This document shows, one piece after another, positions 28,761 through 38,289 of a stretch of DNA of 64,000 nt (the stretch's first letter is position 1; each line of letters starts with the position of its first letter). The notes beneath the pieces were generated by a model. It was not told the DNA's origin and ran no database searches. It worked only from the letters and a program-made list of their open reading frames with translations. The translations under genes were made by a program, and so were the position numbers. The stretch spans positions 496,001-560,000 of the forward strand of contig NZ_BMQW01000001.1 in assembly GCF_014648315.1 (NCBI RefSeq), written 5' to 3'. This stretch comes from Shewanella ulleungensis. Lineage in GTDB: Bacteria > Pseudomonadota > Gammaproteobacteria > Enterobacterales > Shewanellaceae.

Positions 28761-29708
28761 TCAGATTATATTTAGCTCAGGGAGCTGCAGTTGTGCTAAA
28801 TGAAATTGGCACACTTGTTCAATTGCTTCGGCTAAAGCCTGTTTATCATGAAGACCTGAGTGGTGCTTACTGACTAAATTAAATTGATTAAAACGCACCT
28901 CATTACAATAATGGCTAGCCAATTTCTGTTCATTTCCATGTTGAATAACATCCAAAATTACATTTTTACCGATAATCTGGTTTAACCAAACAATTTTATC
29001 CTCAATACTAAAGGTACTTGCAGGAGAATATTCAGCGGTCAAGTTATCGATAAGCATCACATGCGCATTTGAGTTTCTAATACTTTCGGCAATTTCAGGA
29101 ATGAGTAATGGAGGTAAAATGCTTGTTAAAAAACTACCGGGTCCTAAAATAATTAACTGTGATTTTTCAATGGCTAAACAAGCTTCAGATGTAGCTTGTA
29201 CTTGTGGCTCTAACGATAAAGCGATTGGCGCCTCGGTCATACCATCAACGTTTAATTCGCCAAACACTTTTGCTCCGCAATGGCTTAGAGCAACCAAATG
29301 AGTAGATGCTTCGGACATTGGAATAATTTGCGTTTCAATTTTTAATATTCCGCGAATTAAATTAACCGCATCGAGTGGGCGTACGCATAATTGGTCAAGT
29401 GCGTGTAACACGACATTACCTAAATTATGCCCAGCTAACTCATTGTCGCCAGTAAAACGGTGGTCAAATAACATTGAGCCTAGAGAAGGGCGATGAGCTA
29501 AGTGTGATAAACAATTACGTAAATCACCCCAAGCAATAGTTTGTTGGTCTTGCCTTAACCTTCCTGTTGAGCCGCCATTATCTGTGGTGGCGACAATACC
29601 GCTTAATTTAGGACCTAAAAATGCCAGTGCAGCAAGTATTCTGCCAAGCCCATGACCGCCACCGATAGCGACGACATGATCAATATTCAGTAATTGATGA
29701 TTCAACAT
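28761..29708 (-). CDS. YvcK/CofD-family protein
   Basis: The start is placed at the ATG at 29708 (MLNHQLLNIDHVVAIGGGHG), giving 315 residues, because the upstream extension to 29777 is non-conserved. The N-terminal nucleotide-binding signature IGGGHGLGRIL is followed by ATTDNGGSTGRLR and GDLRNCLSHLA, all typical of the YvcK/CofD fold; LIILGPGSFLTSILPPLL lies later. Relatives bind UDP-sugars and affect cell-wall and carbon metabolism, and true CofD transfers phospholactate to a deazaflavin. Enzymatic activity here is unknown. Confidence 0.88.
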   Translation of the reverse strand: MLNHQLLNIDHVVAIGGGHGLGRILAALAFLGPKLSGIVATTDNGGSTGRLRQDQQTIAWGDLRNCLSHLAHRPSLGSMLFDHRFTGDNELAGHNLGNVVLHALDQLCVRPLDAVNLIRGILKIETQIIPMSEASTHLVALSHCGAKVFGELNVDGMTEAPIALSLEPQVQATSEACLAIEKSQLIILGPGSFLTSILPPLLIPEIAESIRNSNAHVMLIDNLTAEYSPASTFSIEDKIVWLNQIIGKNVILDVIQHGNEQKLASHYCNEVRFNQFNLVSKHHSGLHDKQALAEAIEQVCQFHLAQLQLPELNII

Positions 29709-29954
29709 AGCGTTGTTCTCAAATCCTTGAGTGTTGATTATTACACGGAGAATGATAATGATGAAGGCGCGCCGCAAGATATTGCTTTGATTCTAACCGC
29801 TTAATGACATTAACGTGTAATTAATTTTAAGCTTTCGTGATCATCGAGTTATGATGGCTTCGAAGTAACAATGAAAAAAGTGCCTTTGATGATTCATCAT
29901 GGTTTTAAGGTTATAATTACGCAGTTTTAAACAATACAAATAAGGCAGGTACGT

Positions 29955-30773
29955 TTGAAGTTAGGCAGTATTAGTCAAATGACATTTGCATTAGGTATAG
30001 CTGTTATTGCATTGTTAACCATAAGAGTGCTTGTTATTCCGCAATCAACGCCTTCTTCACCGCGTTCTGCTTTGGGGCAATTGCATAATATTGATTTAGG
30101 CAAAATGCCTGATTTTTCAAAAATTGAAGATATAGCAATCAAAAAACAAACATTTTTTGATTACTTACGCCCAGCCATTGAAGCCCAAAACCAAATAATT
30201 ATCCATGAGCGTCAATTTTTACTCGCAATGATTGAGCAAATTGATAATGGCATAGGTTTACGCGAGGTTGATGCTGAACGTTTACAATCTATAATTGATA
30301 AATATCAGTACGATGTTAAATCATTTACTCGCAACACATTATCTCCGTTGCTCAAACGAATTGATATTATTCCTGTCAATATGGTGTTGGTGCAGGCGGC
30401 TAACGAAAGTGGTTGGGGCAGCTCACGCTTTGCGGTTGAAGGCTTCAATTTTTTTGGCCAATGGTGTTTCTCACCTGGTTGTGGACTTGTGCCTTCAGCG
30501 CGAGATAATGGCAAAAACCATGAAGTTGCCGTATTTGATTCGCCAAAAGATTCAATCATTGCTTATATGGTGAACCTAAACACTAATCAAGCCTATCGAC
30601 TATTTCGTTCTATACGTGCTGACCTACGCTCACAAAACATAAAACCGACAGCCGAAAAGCTCGTGTTTGGACTAATCAATTATTCTGAACGTAAGGATGA
30701 ATATATCGATGAGCTGCTTGAAATGCTTAAACATAACAAATCATTTTTAACAGGAAACCAAGCCAATGCTTAA
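29955..30773 (+). CDS. Bax-like glucosaminidase-domain protein
   Basis: 272 residues from TTG at 29955, with AGGCAGG upstream. One N-terminal membrane segment is followed by a linker, and a glucosaminidase/FlgJ-like domain from about 140 on: DIIPVNMVLVQAANESGWGSS holds the catalytic Glu, then FFGQWCFSPGCG. It aligns well with E. coli Bax. It is probably a periplasmic peptidoglycan hydrolase. It overlaps the next gene by eight bases. Confidence 0.85.
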   Translation: MKLGSISQMTFALGIAVIALLTIRVLVIPQSTPSSPRSALGQLHNIDLGKMPDFSKIEDIAIKKQTFFDYLRPAIEAQNQIIIHERQFLLAMIEQIDNGIGLREVDAERLQSIIDKYQYDVKSFTRNTLSPLLKRIDIIPVNMVLVQAANESGWGSSRFAVEGFNFFGQWCFSPGCGLVPSARDNGKNHEVAVFDSPKDSIIAYMVNLNTNQAYRLFRSIRADLRSQNIKPTAEKLVFGLINYSERKDEYIDELLEMLKHNKSFLTGNQANA

Positions 30774-31407
30774 CCGTTCGCTACGTCATGGATTATTGAT
30801 ATTATCGACCACCGTTGTTGCCAGTAGCAGCGTAGCTGAAACTGTTTCATTAGAGTATGTTGGCTTTTATGATCGTTTAAAGCAAGTTAACAAACAAAAT
30901 TACCAACTTGTTGAGTTGGCTTTTAGTGTTCCGGTTACCACAGATTGCACGATTACCTCTGGTAGTATCACAACCGAAAACGAAACATATCCTTTAACGT
31001 ATACAGACCAACAGCGTTTATTTATTCCGTATGATGCACAATTGAAATCAGATAGAGGTTTGGTGAATATCGAAGTAGCAGGTAATGCAAGCAAGTGTGC
31101 TATTGCAATGCAAGTACGTGCCCGCTCAACTCAACAACAATATACGCAAGCAGAATTACTTGCACTCAATACCGATATGAATCGTTTGCTCGATGGCTTA
31201 CAAGGTTTTCCAATGAAGTATTTTCGCAAACCAATTGATGGTATCACGTTTGAATTTTTAACTGCTGATACAACAATCACTATCGATGATGCGCAACAAT
31301 TGTTGAATGGCAAATTTACACTTACTCTTGATCAAATGAATCATTTAAAACAGATTTCATTTAGCGAGAAGCCAAATGTGGTTAGCCCTTACGTTAACAA
31401 TCAATAA
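30766..31407 (+). CDS. DUF2987 secreted protein
   Basis: 213 residues with a signal peptide ending near Ala26 (VVASSSVAE). The body is a beta-rich conserved domain ending in LLNGKFTLTLDQM. I recognise it as DUF2987, a family without known function that is frequent in Shewanella and vibrios. Translation is coupled to the Bax-like gene, which suggests a periplasmic role linked to the cell wall. Confidence 0.75.
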   Translation: MLNRSLRHGLLILSTTVVASSSVAETVSLEYVGFYDRLKQVNKQNYQLVELAFSVPVTTDCTITSGSITTENETYPLTYTDQQRLFIPYDAQLKSDRGLVNIEVAGNASKCAIAMQVRARSTQQQYTQAELLALNTDMNRLLDGLQGFPMKYFRKPIDGITFEFLTADTTITIDDAQQLLNGKFTLTLDQMNHLKQISFSEKPNVVSPYVNNQ

Positions 31408-31471
31408 GTCATTATAAAATGAGTAACAATCAGTAGTGCTTAGTGTAAAAGTGCTTTTGATTTAAAATAAA

Positions 31472-31501
31472 AAAAGGCGTTGATATTAATCAGCGCCTTT
31501 T
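31472..31501. terminator. Bidirectional terminator between DUF2987 gene and ttcA
   Basis: AAAAGGCGTTGAT pairs with ATCAGCGCCTTTT (one G-U) across ATTA. A- and T-runs on either side allow it to serve both converging genes. Confidence 0.9.
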
Positions 31502-31541
31502 GTTTATGTAATCTATATAGGTAAAGATTTTAATAAAAAAA

Positions 31542-32486
31542 TTACGGTTTAAACGTTGCTACAATATCAATTCGATTACTGACATCTAAATTAATATGGC
31601 CATTGTTACTGATGTCTACAAAATCAAAAGCTGGTAAATCGGCATCAGCTACATCGCCTTTATTTTCTGCGTTTGGATTTCGTTTAAGCGACACAAAATC
31701 AAATTGTTCACGGTCGACGCCTTGAGAAGGGGCAGTATTTTGCATCGCGGTAAATATAGTTTCAATGCGACCGGGTGATTGTTTATCCCAAAGTTTTAGC
31801 ATGTTTTTAATTTCGCCACGCTTTAGGTTTTCTTGAGATCCACACAAGTTACACGGAATAATAGGAAACTCTTTGAGATCAGAATACGCCTCAATATCTT
31901 TTTCACGGCAGTATGCTAATGGACGAATGACCATGTTAGCGCCGTCATCAGATAATAATTTAGGTGGCATCGCTTTGAGTTTTCCACCATAAAACATATT
32001 CAAAAATAAGGTTTCGATAATGTCATCACGGTGATGGCCTAAAGCAATTTTGGTTGCACCGATATGTTGCGCAAAACCATATAAGGTCCCACGACGTAAA
32101 CGTGAGCACAATGCACAAGTCGTTTTACCTTCAGGCACTTTCTCTTTAACGATAGAGTAAGTGTCTTTTTCAAGAATGTGGTATGGCACACCAATTTTGT
32201 CTAGATATGCAGGCAGGATATGCTCAGGGAAACCAGGTTGTTTTTGGTCTAGATTTACCGCAACAATTTCAAACTTGATAGGGGCACGTTGCTGAAGATT
32301 TAATAAAATATCTAACATGGTGTAGCTGTCTTTACCGCCAGACAAACAACACATAACACGATCACCATCTTCGATCATATTGTAATCTGCAATCGCAGAG
32401 CCGACTTCACGGCGCAAACGTTTTTGCAGTTTATTCATACGAGTAATATTTTTTTTTGCGATTGTATCGACTTCAACTTCAGACAT
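31542..32486 (-). CDS. ttcA: tRNA 2-thiocytidine biosynthesis protein TtcA
   Basis: 314 residues from the ATG at 32486; a TTG at 32507 would add seven residues. The PP-loop is SGGKDS (49-54). CALC and CNLC give the Cys pairs that carry the Fe-S cluster. It matches E. coli TtcA closely: [18 protein letters not shown] and [10 protein letters not shown]. It thiolates C32 of certain tRNAs. A stem-loop with a T-run ends right at the start codon. Confidence 0.96.
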   Translation of the reverse strand: MSEVEVDTIAKKNITRMNKLQKRLRREVGSAIADYNMIEDGDRVMCCLSGGKDSYTMLDILLNLQQRAPIKFEIVAVNLDQKQPGFPEHILPAYLDKIGVPYHILEKDTYSIVKEKVPEGKTTCALCSRLRRGTLYGFAQHIGATKIALGHHRDDIIETLFLNMFYGGKLKAMPPKLLSDDGANMVIRPLAYCREKDIEAYSDLKEFPIIPCNLCGSQENLKRGEIKNMLKLWDKQSPGRIETIFTAMQNTAPSQGVDREQFDFVSLKRNPNAENKGDVADADLPAFDFVDISNNGHINLDVSNRIDIVATFKP

Positions 32487-32528
32487 AAAAATGCGCCCAG
32501 TAACCAAGTGTTTCAGGGCGCGTATTAT
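32487..32528 (-). terminator. Stem-loop and T-run just upstream of ttcA
   Basis: On the minus strand CGCGCCC and GGGCGCA flank a 17-base loop and are followed by ATTTTT and the ttcA ATG. It may terminate uspE transcription or attenuate ttcA. Confidence 0.6.
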
Positions 32529-32575
32529 TCCAGTAAACGAGGGCAGGGTAAAGGTTTTCGCTTACTCTTAATCGA

Positions 32576-33505
32576 CTAATCTTCTAAAGGAGATTTATAT
32601 CCATCAGGTTTAATCGCTAATAAGTCACAATTAATGCTATCGATAACATGTTCAGCAGTATTACCAATTAATGCAGCAGAAAATCCTGTGCGGCCTACTG
32701 TACCCAAAACTACTAATTCGGCATCTAATTTAGCAGCTAGCTCAGGAATGACGTCTTCTGGCAAGCCTTCCTCTACATGGCAATTTTCAAGCGGAATATT
32801 ATAAGCTTGTGCAAGGTATTGCACTCTTTGTTCGTGCTGCATTCTTACGGTGTTGTTATAAATATTGGCATCGAAGTCTGGTAACTCGATAGCCAAATTC
32901 ACAGGCGTACCTGGATAACCGTTCACAAGGTGAACACTGGCTGAGAACTTTTTCGCTAAATCTAGTGCATGATTAATGATTTTACCATTAAGACTTTGAT
33001 GATCATCATCTTCGGATACAACATTGACTGCACAAACTATTTTACCTTGCACTGGCCAATCATGTTCTTTCACCATCAACACTGGTACTGGTGATTTGCG
33101 CATTAAATGCCAGTCAGTAGGAGTAAAGATCACAGCTTTAAGTTTATCGTGTTGATGGGTACTTTTTACAATAAGATCATAAGCACCTTTCATTGCGTAA
33201 TTAATTACACTTTCAAAAGGGCGGTTGTGCCAAACTACTTCAGTATTAATGGTCAGTTTTTTACTGCTAAAACCGCTAATTGCATTTTCTAACCAAGCCA
33301 CACGTTGGTCAATAACACCTTGGCGCATCGCTTCACGCTCTTGGCTAGACAAAATAGAGGTCATTTCGTATGAAAAATCGAAGATAGATAAAAATGCAGT
33401 GATTACAGCATCACTTTTACTCGCGAGTTCGACTGCGCGAGCTAATGCTGGTTGATGATCAGTTGTAGGATTAATCACCACTAAAATCTTTTTATAATCC
33501 TTCAT
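32576..33505 (-). CDS. uspE: Universal stress protein E
   Basis: 309 residues made of two tandem Usp domains (about 1-150 and 160-309), the UspE architecture. Domain one starts KKILVVINPTTDHQPAL; domain two ends LVVLGTVGRTGFSAALIGNTAEHVIDS, with the G-x2-G-x9-GS/T-type ATP loop. It lies between ttcA and etrA, the usual Shewanella order, and could be FNR-controlled, as E. coli uspE is next to fnr. Confidence 0.93.
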   Translation of the reverse strand: MKDYKKILVVINPTTDHQPALARAVELASKSDAVITAFLSIFDFSYEMTSILSSQEREAMRQGVIDQRVAWLENAISGFSSKKLTINTEVVWHNRPFESVINYAMKGAYDLIVKSTHQHDKLKAVIFTPTDWHLMRKSPVPVLMVKEHDWPVQGKIVCAVNVVSEDDDHQSLNGKIINHALDLAKKFSASVHLVNGYPGTPVNLAIELPDFDANIYNNTVRMQHEQRVQYLAQAYNIPLENCHVEEGLPEDVIPELAAKLDAELVVLGTVGRTGFSAALIGNTAEHVIDSINCDLLAIKPDGYKSPLED

Positions 33506-33604
33506 AAAACCTCCAAAGCTGTTGAATTTTGTTTTTATATTAACTGCTTATAGTATTACCGTTTACTAATAAATAAACCTTGAGGTAGATCATACTAATT
33601 AGCT

Positions 33605-34357
33605 TTAAGTTGCTATGCGTGCATTACCTGCTAATTTTGCTAGTTCAACATGGTCAACAATACTGATGTATTTACCATTAACTTCAATTAACCCAGACTT
33701 TTGAAAGCGCCCCAATAAACGGCTAATGGTTTCAACTGTGAGTCCGAGGTAATTACCGATATCACCTCGAGTCATGGTTAATCTAAATTCTTTAGAAGAA
33801 AATCCGCGGTTACCAAAACGTTTTGATAAATTATTAATAAATGCAGCTAAGCGCTCTTCCGCATTTTTCTTGGACAGTAATAAAATCATTTCCTGATCAG
33901 TCATTATTTCACTACTCATTAAACGCATTATTTGTTGTCGAAGTTTTGGTACGGAGCCGGCGAGTGTATCAAGGGTATCGTAAGGGATTTCACACACCAT
34001 TGACGTTTCTAATGCTTGTGCAAAACTTTGATGCTGTTGAGCATGAATACCATCAAAACCAATCACATCACCAGCAAGATGAAAGCCGGTAATTTGTTCA
34101 TCACCTTGTTCGGTTATTGTGTAACTTTTAATAGTCCCAGAGCGAATGGCATACAAAGATTTGAGGCCGTCCCCAGATTTAAAAATAAGGTCGCCTTTTT
34201 GAATAGGCTTTTTACGTTCAATGATGTTATCTAGTTTGTCTAATTCATCATTATTGAGAGTAAAAGGGATGCATAAGGCTTCCATACTGCAGTCGTGGCA
34301 ATGAATTGCGGATCCGCTAGTTGATGGTCGACGAGCTTTGATTATTTCTGAAGTCAT
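33605..34357 (-). CDS. etrA: FNR-family regulator EtrA
   Basis: 250 residues from the ATG at 34357. This start puts the Fe-S ligands at Cys20, Cys23, Cys29 and Cys122, exactly the E. coli FNR numbering, so I prefer it to a Met two codons upstream. The C-terminal helix-turn-helix has recognition sequence [12 protein letters not shown], with the E-x2-SR that reads TTGAT half-sites. It is a cytoplasmic oxygen sensor that activates anaerobic and microaerobic genes. It sits at the end of the cbb3 oxidase cluster, whose promoter carries the matching palindrome. Confidence 0.95.
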   Translation of the reverse strand: MTSEIIKARRPSTSGSAIHCHDCSMEALCIPFTLNNDELDKLDNIIERKKPIQKGDLIFKSGDGLKSLYAIRSGTIKSYTITEQGDEQITGFHLAGDVIGFDGIHAQQHQSFAQALETSMVCEIPYDTLDTLAGSVPKLRQQIMRLMSSEIMTDQEMILLLSKKNAEERLAAFINNLSKRFGNRGFSSKEFRLTMTRGDIGNYLGLTVETISRLLGRFQKSGLIEVNGKYISIVDHVELAKLAGNARIAT

Positions 34358-34412
34358 ACCCATTCTCAGTTTGTATAAACTTTACTATGTTAAACCAAAT
34401 TAACGTTACTAA

Positions 34413-35102
34413 CTAGCTTAGCTGACTAAAAGCAATGTAGAGTGTTTGTAAACCAAATAACACTAACAATAAACCACTCAATAATCTAACAGCACGCTTT
34501 TGTACCCATTGCGCTAAGGTTTTTGCTGCCATTCCTGCAGCAAATAATGCAGGTAAAGTCCCTAAACCAAATGCCAACATAATCAAAGCACCTTGCAGTG
34601 CACTGCCTGAAGCAACAGACCAAGTTAGTGTGCTATAAACTAACCCACACGGTAGCCATCCCCATACCATACCAGCAAGTAAAGCCTGGTGCGGATGTTT
34701 AATGGGTAAAACTTTGCGGGTTAATGGTTGTAAATAGCGCCACAATACTTTGCCTACTTTCTCTATATGTACAATACCGAACCAAATTTGTGCAATGTAT
34801 AAACCGGTTAGTATCATCATAAAACCAGCAAAAATTCGTAAACAAAGTAAATAAATATCGGCATCAAATAATTGTCCTAATGCCGATGCACTACCACCCA
34901 CTAAAGCCCCCGCAAGGGTATAACTGGTAATTCTTCCTAAGTTGTAGCTCAATAAAAAGCGCAGTTGGTTAGCTAATCTACTTTGGCCATTATTGGGTAT
35001 ATTGGTAGAAAATGCGCCAATTAAGCCTCCACACATACCAAAACAGTGTGCAGCACCCATTAAGCCAACTATAAACGCGCCACCGACATTATATTCAATC
35101 AC
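34413..35102 (-). CDS. TauE/SafE-type membrane protein of the cbb3 cluster
   Basis: 229 residues with about six membrane segments. GAAHCFGMCGGLIGAF in helix 1 and WGWLPCGLVYSTL in the middle resemble the paired Cys/Pro-Cys motifs of the UreH/DsbD-like transmembrane domain. Such proteins lie next to ccoS and ccoI in many genomes and are thought to help metal or cofactor delivery. Four bases separate it from ccoS. Confidence 0.85.
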   Translation of the reverse strand: MIEYNVGGAFIVGLMGAAHCFGMCGGLIGAFSTNIPNNGQSRLANQLRFLLSYNLGRITSYTLAGALVGGSASALGQLFDADIYLLCLRIFAGFMMILTGLYIAQIWFGIVHIEKVGKVLWRYLQPLTRKVLPIKHPHQALLAGMVWGWLPCGLVYSTLTWSVASGSALQGALIMLAFGLGTLPALFAAGMAAKTLAQWVQKRAVRLLSGLLLVLFGLQTLYIAFSQLS

Positions 35103-35104
35103 GC

Positions 35105-35293
35105 TTATTTCTCTGTTTTATTGGCGATATTGTCATTTTGTTGTGGTTTTTTTGCTTCATCATCAAATAATATAGACACACTTTGTCTGTCTAAATCATC
35201 GAACTGTTCAGACTTAACCGCCCAAAAGAAGATGGCAACTGCAATCAATACAAACAACATTGCTATAGGGATTAGTACGTAGATGATACTCAT
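35105..35293 (-). CDS. ccoS: cbb3 oxidase assembly protein CcoS
   Basis: 62 residues with one N-terminal membrane helix and the CcoS signature FFWAVKSEQFDDLDRQ. It is needed for maturation of cbb3 oxidase. Its ATG overlaps the TGA of ccoI (ATGA), so the two are coupled. Confidence 0.93.
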   Translation of the reverse strand: MSIIYVLIPIAMLFVLIAVAIFFWAVKSEQFDDLDRQSVSILFDDEAKKPQQNDNIANKTEK

Positions 35294-37689
35294 AGTTTTA
35301 TCCTAAGAAGCCTTAAACTGTTACTCACAACAATCAGTGAGCTGACAGACATACCAATTGCAGCAATATAAGGAGCAACATGCCCAGTCACTGCCAATGG
35401 CAAAATAATAACGTTATAAGCAAATGCCCATAATAAATTTTGATGTATGATGCGCTGGGCTTGTTTAGCTACATTAATCGCATCATTGAAGCGTGACAAG
35501 TGGTCTCCTAGTAAAATGAGATCAGCACTGTTTTTAGCAATTGCACTGCCGCTCCCCATAGCGACCGACAAATTTGCACCCGCTAACACAGGTGCGTCAT
35601 TTATCCCATCGCCAAACATTGCCACTTTTTTGGTTTGTTGCAATTGGTTAATGAATTGTAACTTTCCCTGAGGCGACAAGCCTGCGTGAACATCAGTAAT
35701 ACCAAGCTTTTGTGCTAGATATTCAACATGACCAGAACTATCACCACTGGCAATACTTAAGCCAATTTTTGATTGTGCGAGTCGATTAACCGTTTGCTTA
35801 CTGTCTATTCGTAGTTGATCAAGCATTTCAATTTGGGCAACCAGTTGATTGTCTATCGACAAATAAATTAGTTGAGCGTGTTGAATGTCCTGCTCTTGTT
35901 TCAATGCTTCAGTGTATGACAATACGAATGCAAGTTTGCCAATTTTCACTGATTGATTATCAACAGTTGCTGCGATACCCAAGCCAACATGATGTTCAAC
36001 ATCAACGACCTGATGAATGTTCTTAACGTAAGGCTTAAAAGCATTTGCAATAGGATGTAATGAACCTTGTTCAATTGCTGCAGCAATTGCCAATACTTGA
36101 TCTTGCGAATAGTTTTTCTCTAATTTGACTTCACCAATCGACAATTGACCACAGGTTAATGTCCCTGTTTTATCAAACACGACATGATCAATTTGGGTTA
36201 GTTTTTCAAATACTCCCGCTTTGCGGGTAATGATGCCTAATTGTGTAAAAATGGCAGTAGCGCAGGTAACCGCGGTTGGCGTGGCTAGGGCGAGGGCGCA
36301 AGGGCATGTTGCCACAAGTACCGATAAGGTGACCCAAAATGCATCCTCAGGCGAAATAAAAGACCAAACAATATAGGTGATGAGTGCAATAGATAAAATA
36401 GTGGCTGAAAAATACCTCGCTAACCTGTCTGCAATTAAGGCAATAGCGGGTTTGTTATTTGATGCCATTTCTTGTAAACGTATAATTTCAGCCACTAATT
36501 GATCTTGACCTAATGCATTAACTTTAATGTGAAGCGGTTGCTCAACATTAATAGTGCCAGCATAAACATGATCCTCTAGCTGTTTAGTTATAGGCATTTG
36601 CTCACCTGTGAGCATGGCTTCATTGACACTTGATTTACCCGACACAACAACAGCATCTGCAGCAATAACTTCACCAGGTTTAACTAAAATAACATCGTTT
36701 ATTCGTAATTTTTTTGCTGCAATCTCAACCGTTTGTCCGTCTTTAACTAAATGAGCGGTTAAGGGTATCAGTTTATGTAAATTACTCGAACTCACCGAAG
36801 CACGCTGTCTTGCCGTTTGTTCAAAGTAGCGACCGAGCAATAAAAAGAAAGTGAACATAGACACGGATTCAAAATATACCTCACCGTTGCCTTGAATCGT
36901 CGCAACACAACTGGCAATAAATGCACCGCCAATGGCAATAGAGACAGAAACATCCATATTGAGTTTGCCACTTAACAAACTGCGTAAGGCACTAAAATAA
37001 AACGGTTGGGCAGAATACAACACGACAGGAGCGGCAAAAATTAAACTGACCCAACGGAAATAATCTCTAAATTCAACGTCTAAATCAGTAAAGTAACCCG
37101 TGTACAAGGCTAGGGCAAACATCATGACTTGCATGGTAGCAAAGCCAGCTAAACCGAGTCTTAACAAAAACTTTCGGCTATCAGCTTTAGATTGCTTTTC
37201 TTGTTCGTCTACCTGATAAGGTGCAGCTTGATAACCAATTTGACTAATGAGTTGTAATATTTCACTTAACTTTATAGTGTTATTATCCCAACTGACCATA
37301 GCCCGTTGTGTGGTTGAATTAACCAGTACATTTGTTATCCCGTTAATTGGCTTGAGTTTGTGTTCAATTAACCAGGCGCAGGCAGCACAGGTTATTCCAT
37401 CAATTGATAATGAGGTAGAGTCGATTTCACCTTGTTTATGGACAAAGTCTTGCTGAACTTCAGGGAGATCGTAAGCGCTATATTGAGTTAATTGCTCTGG
37501 TACTAATGCGGTTTGGCGGTTACCTGGCTCACTTCGGAACTGATAATAGCTCGTTAATCCTGCATCAATAATAGCTTGAGACACAGCCTGGCAGCCAGGG
37601 CAACACATAGGTTGTGCTTGCCCGTTGATTATGGTGGTAAATTGCTCGCCAGTGAGAACGGGTTCATTACAATGGAAACAAGAGGTCAT
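35290..37689 (-). CDS. ccoI: Copper-translocating P-type ATPase CcoI/FixI
   Basis: 799 residues. The N-terminus has a Cys-rich pre-domain (CFHCNEPV, CCPGCQAV), then an HMA domain with GITCAACAWLIE. Catalytic motifs: CPCALALATP (metal channel), DKTGTLT (phosphorylated Asp) and GDGINDAPVLAGA. Eight membrane segments. It exports copper used for the binuclear centre of cbb3 oxidase. It follows fixH after three bases. Confidence 0.95.
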   Translation of the reverse strand: MTSCFHCNEPVLTGEQFTTIINGQAQPMCCPGCQAVSQAIIDAGLTSYYQFRSEPGNRQTALVPEQLTQYSAYDLPEVQQDFVHKQGEIDSTSLSIDGITCAACAWLIEHKLKPINGITNVLVNSTTQRAMVSWDNNTIKLSEILQLISQIGYQAAPYQVDEQEKQSKADSRKFLLRLGLAGFATMQVMMFALALYTGYFTDLDVEFRDYFRWVSLIFAAPVVLYSAQPFYFSALRSLLSGKLNMDVSVSIAIGGAFIASCVATIQGNGEVYFESVSMFTFFLLLGRYFEQTARQRASVSSSNLHKLIPLTAHLVKDGQTVEIAAKKLRINDVILVKPGEVIAADAVVVSGKSSVNEAMLTGEQMPITKQLEDHVYAGTINVEQPLHIKVNALGQDQLVAEIIRLQEMASNNKPAIALIADRLARYFSATILSIALITYIVWSFISPEDAFWVTLSVLVATCPCALALATPTAVTCATAIFTQLGIITRKAGVFEKLTQIDHVVFDKTGTLTCGQLSIGEVKLEKNYSQDQVLAIAAAIEQGSLHPIANAFKPYVKNIHQVVDVEHHVGLGIAATVDNQSVKIGKLAFVLSYTEALKQEQDIQHAQLIYLSIDNQLVAQIEMLDQLRIDSKQTVNRLAQSKIGLSIASGDSSGHVEYLAQKLGITDVHAGLSPQGKLQFINQLQQTKKVAMFGDGINDAPVLAGANLSVAMGSGSAIAKNSADLILLGDHLSRFNDAINVAKQAQRIIHQNLLWAFAYNVIILPLAVTGHVAPYIAAIGMSVSSLIVVSNSLRLLRIKL

Positions 37690-37692
37690 AAA

Positions 37693-38172
37693 TTAATTAA
37701 GCCAATATTCAACGTCATCTTTAATTTCGATACGTTGTTGAATTCGCCATTTTGCATCAAAACCTTCAATACGTACTTCCCAGGGGCCTTTGATTGCAGC
37801 ATCTAAAGGAATGCGATAAACATAGTTAGCATCAGCAGTCGCATTTAAACTGAAATCGTTCGCTTCAATCGTTGGGTGATAAAAACGGACATTTAACGCT
37901 GCACGATATTCAGGACCACCTTGTTGAGTGATTTGTAACTCTTGGTCGGTGACTTTAACTAAAAACTTCATGCCTATTTGCTGCGCATATTTTATCTTGC
38001 GCAAGTCCATGTTAATGCCTTTGCCTTCTTTATAATATTCTTCAGCGACCAAAGAGTCAGAATTATCTAACGCAATTTTTAAAGTGGTTAAGCTGGCAAT
38101 AACGGCACACATTGGTAAAACGATTAAAAACCAAGGCCAAAATTGTTTATACCAAGGGGGTTGATTCGACAT
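37693..38172 (-). CDS. ccoH: FixH/CcoH-like assembly protein
   Basis: 159 residues: PPWYKQFWPWFLIVLPMCAV gives the single N-terminal membrane helix, and the rest is a periplasmic beta domain with VRFYHPT and GPWEVRIEGFDAKWRIQQ, as in FixH. It lies immediately upstream of ccoI. A strong terminator separates it from ccoP. Confidence 0.9.
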   Translation of the reverse strand: MSNQPPWYKQFWPWFLIVLPMCAVIASLTTLKIALDNSDSLVAEEYYKEGKGINMDLRKIKYAQQIGMKFLVKVTDQELQITQQGGPEYRAALNVRFYHPTIEANDFSLNATADANYVYRIPLDAAIKGPWEVRIEGFDAKWRIQQRIEIKDDVEYWLN

Positions 38173-38240
38173 GATACATCCTAAATATATTGTAAAAATT
38201 TACCGCACTATTTTAACGCGTAACAGCTTAATAATCACTT

Positions 38241-38271
38241 AAAAAAAAGGCCTCGATTACCTCGAGGCCTT
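38241..38271 (-). terminator. Terminator after ccoP
   Basis: AAGGCCTCGA and TCGAGGCCTT form a perfect ten-base-pair stem with a five-base loop, followed on the minus strand by eight T. It splits ccoNOQP from the assembly genes. Confidence 0.95.
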
Positions 38272-38289
38272 ATATTTAGCTAATGATAA

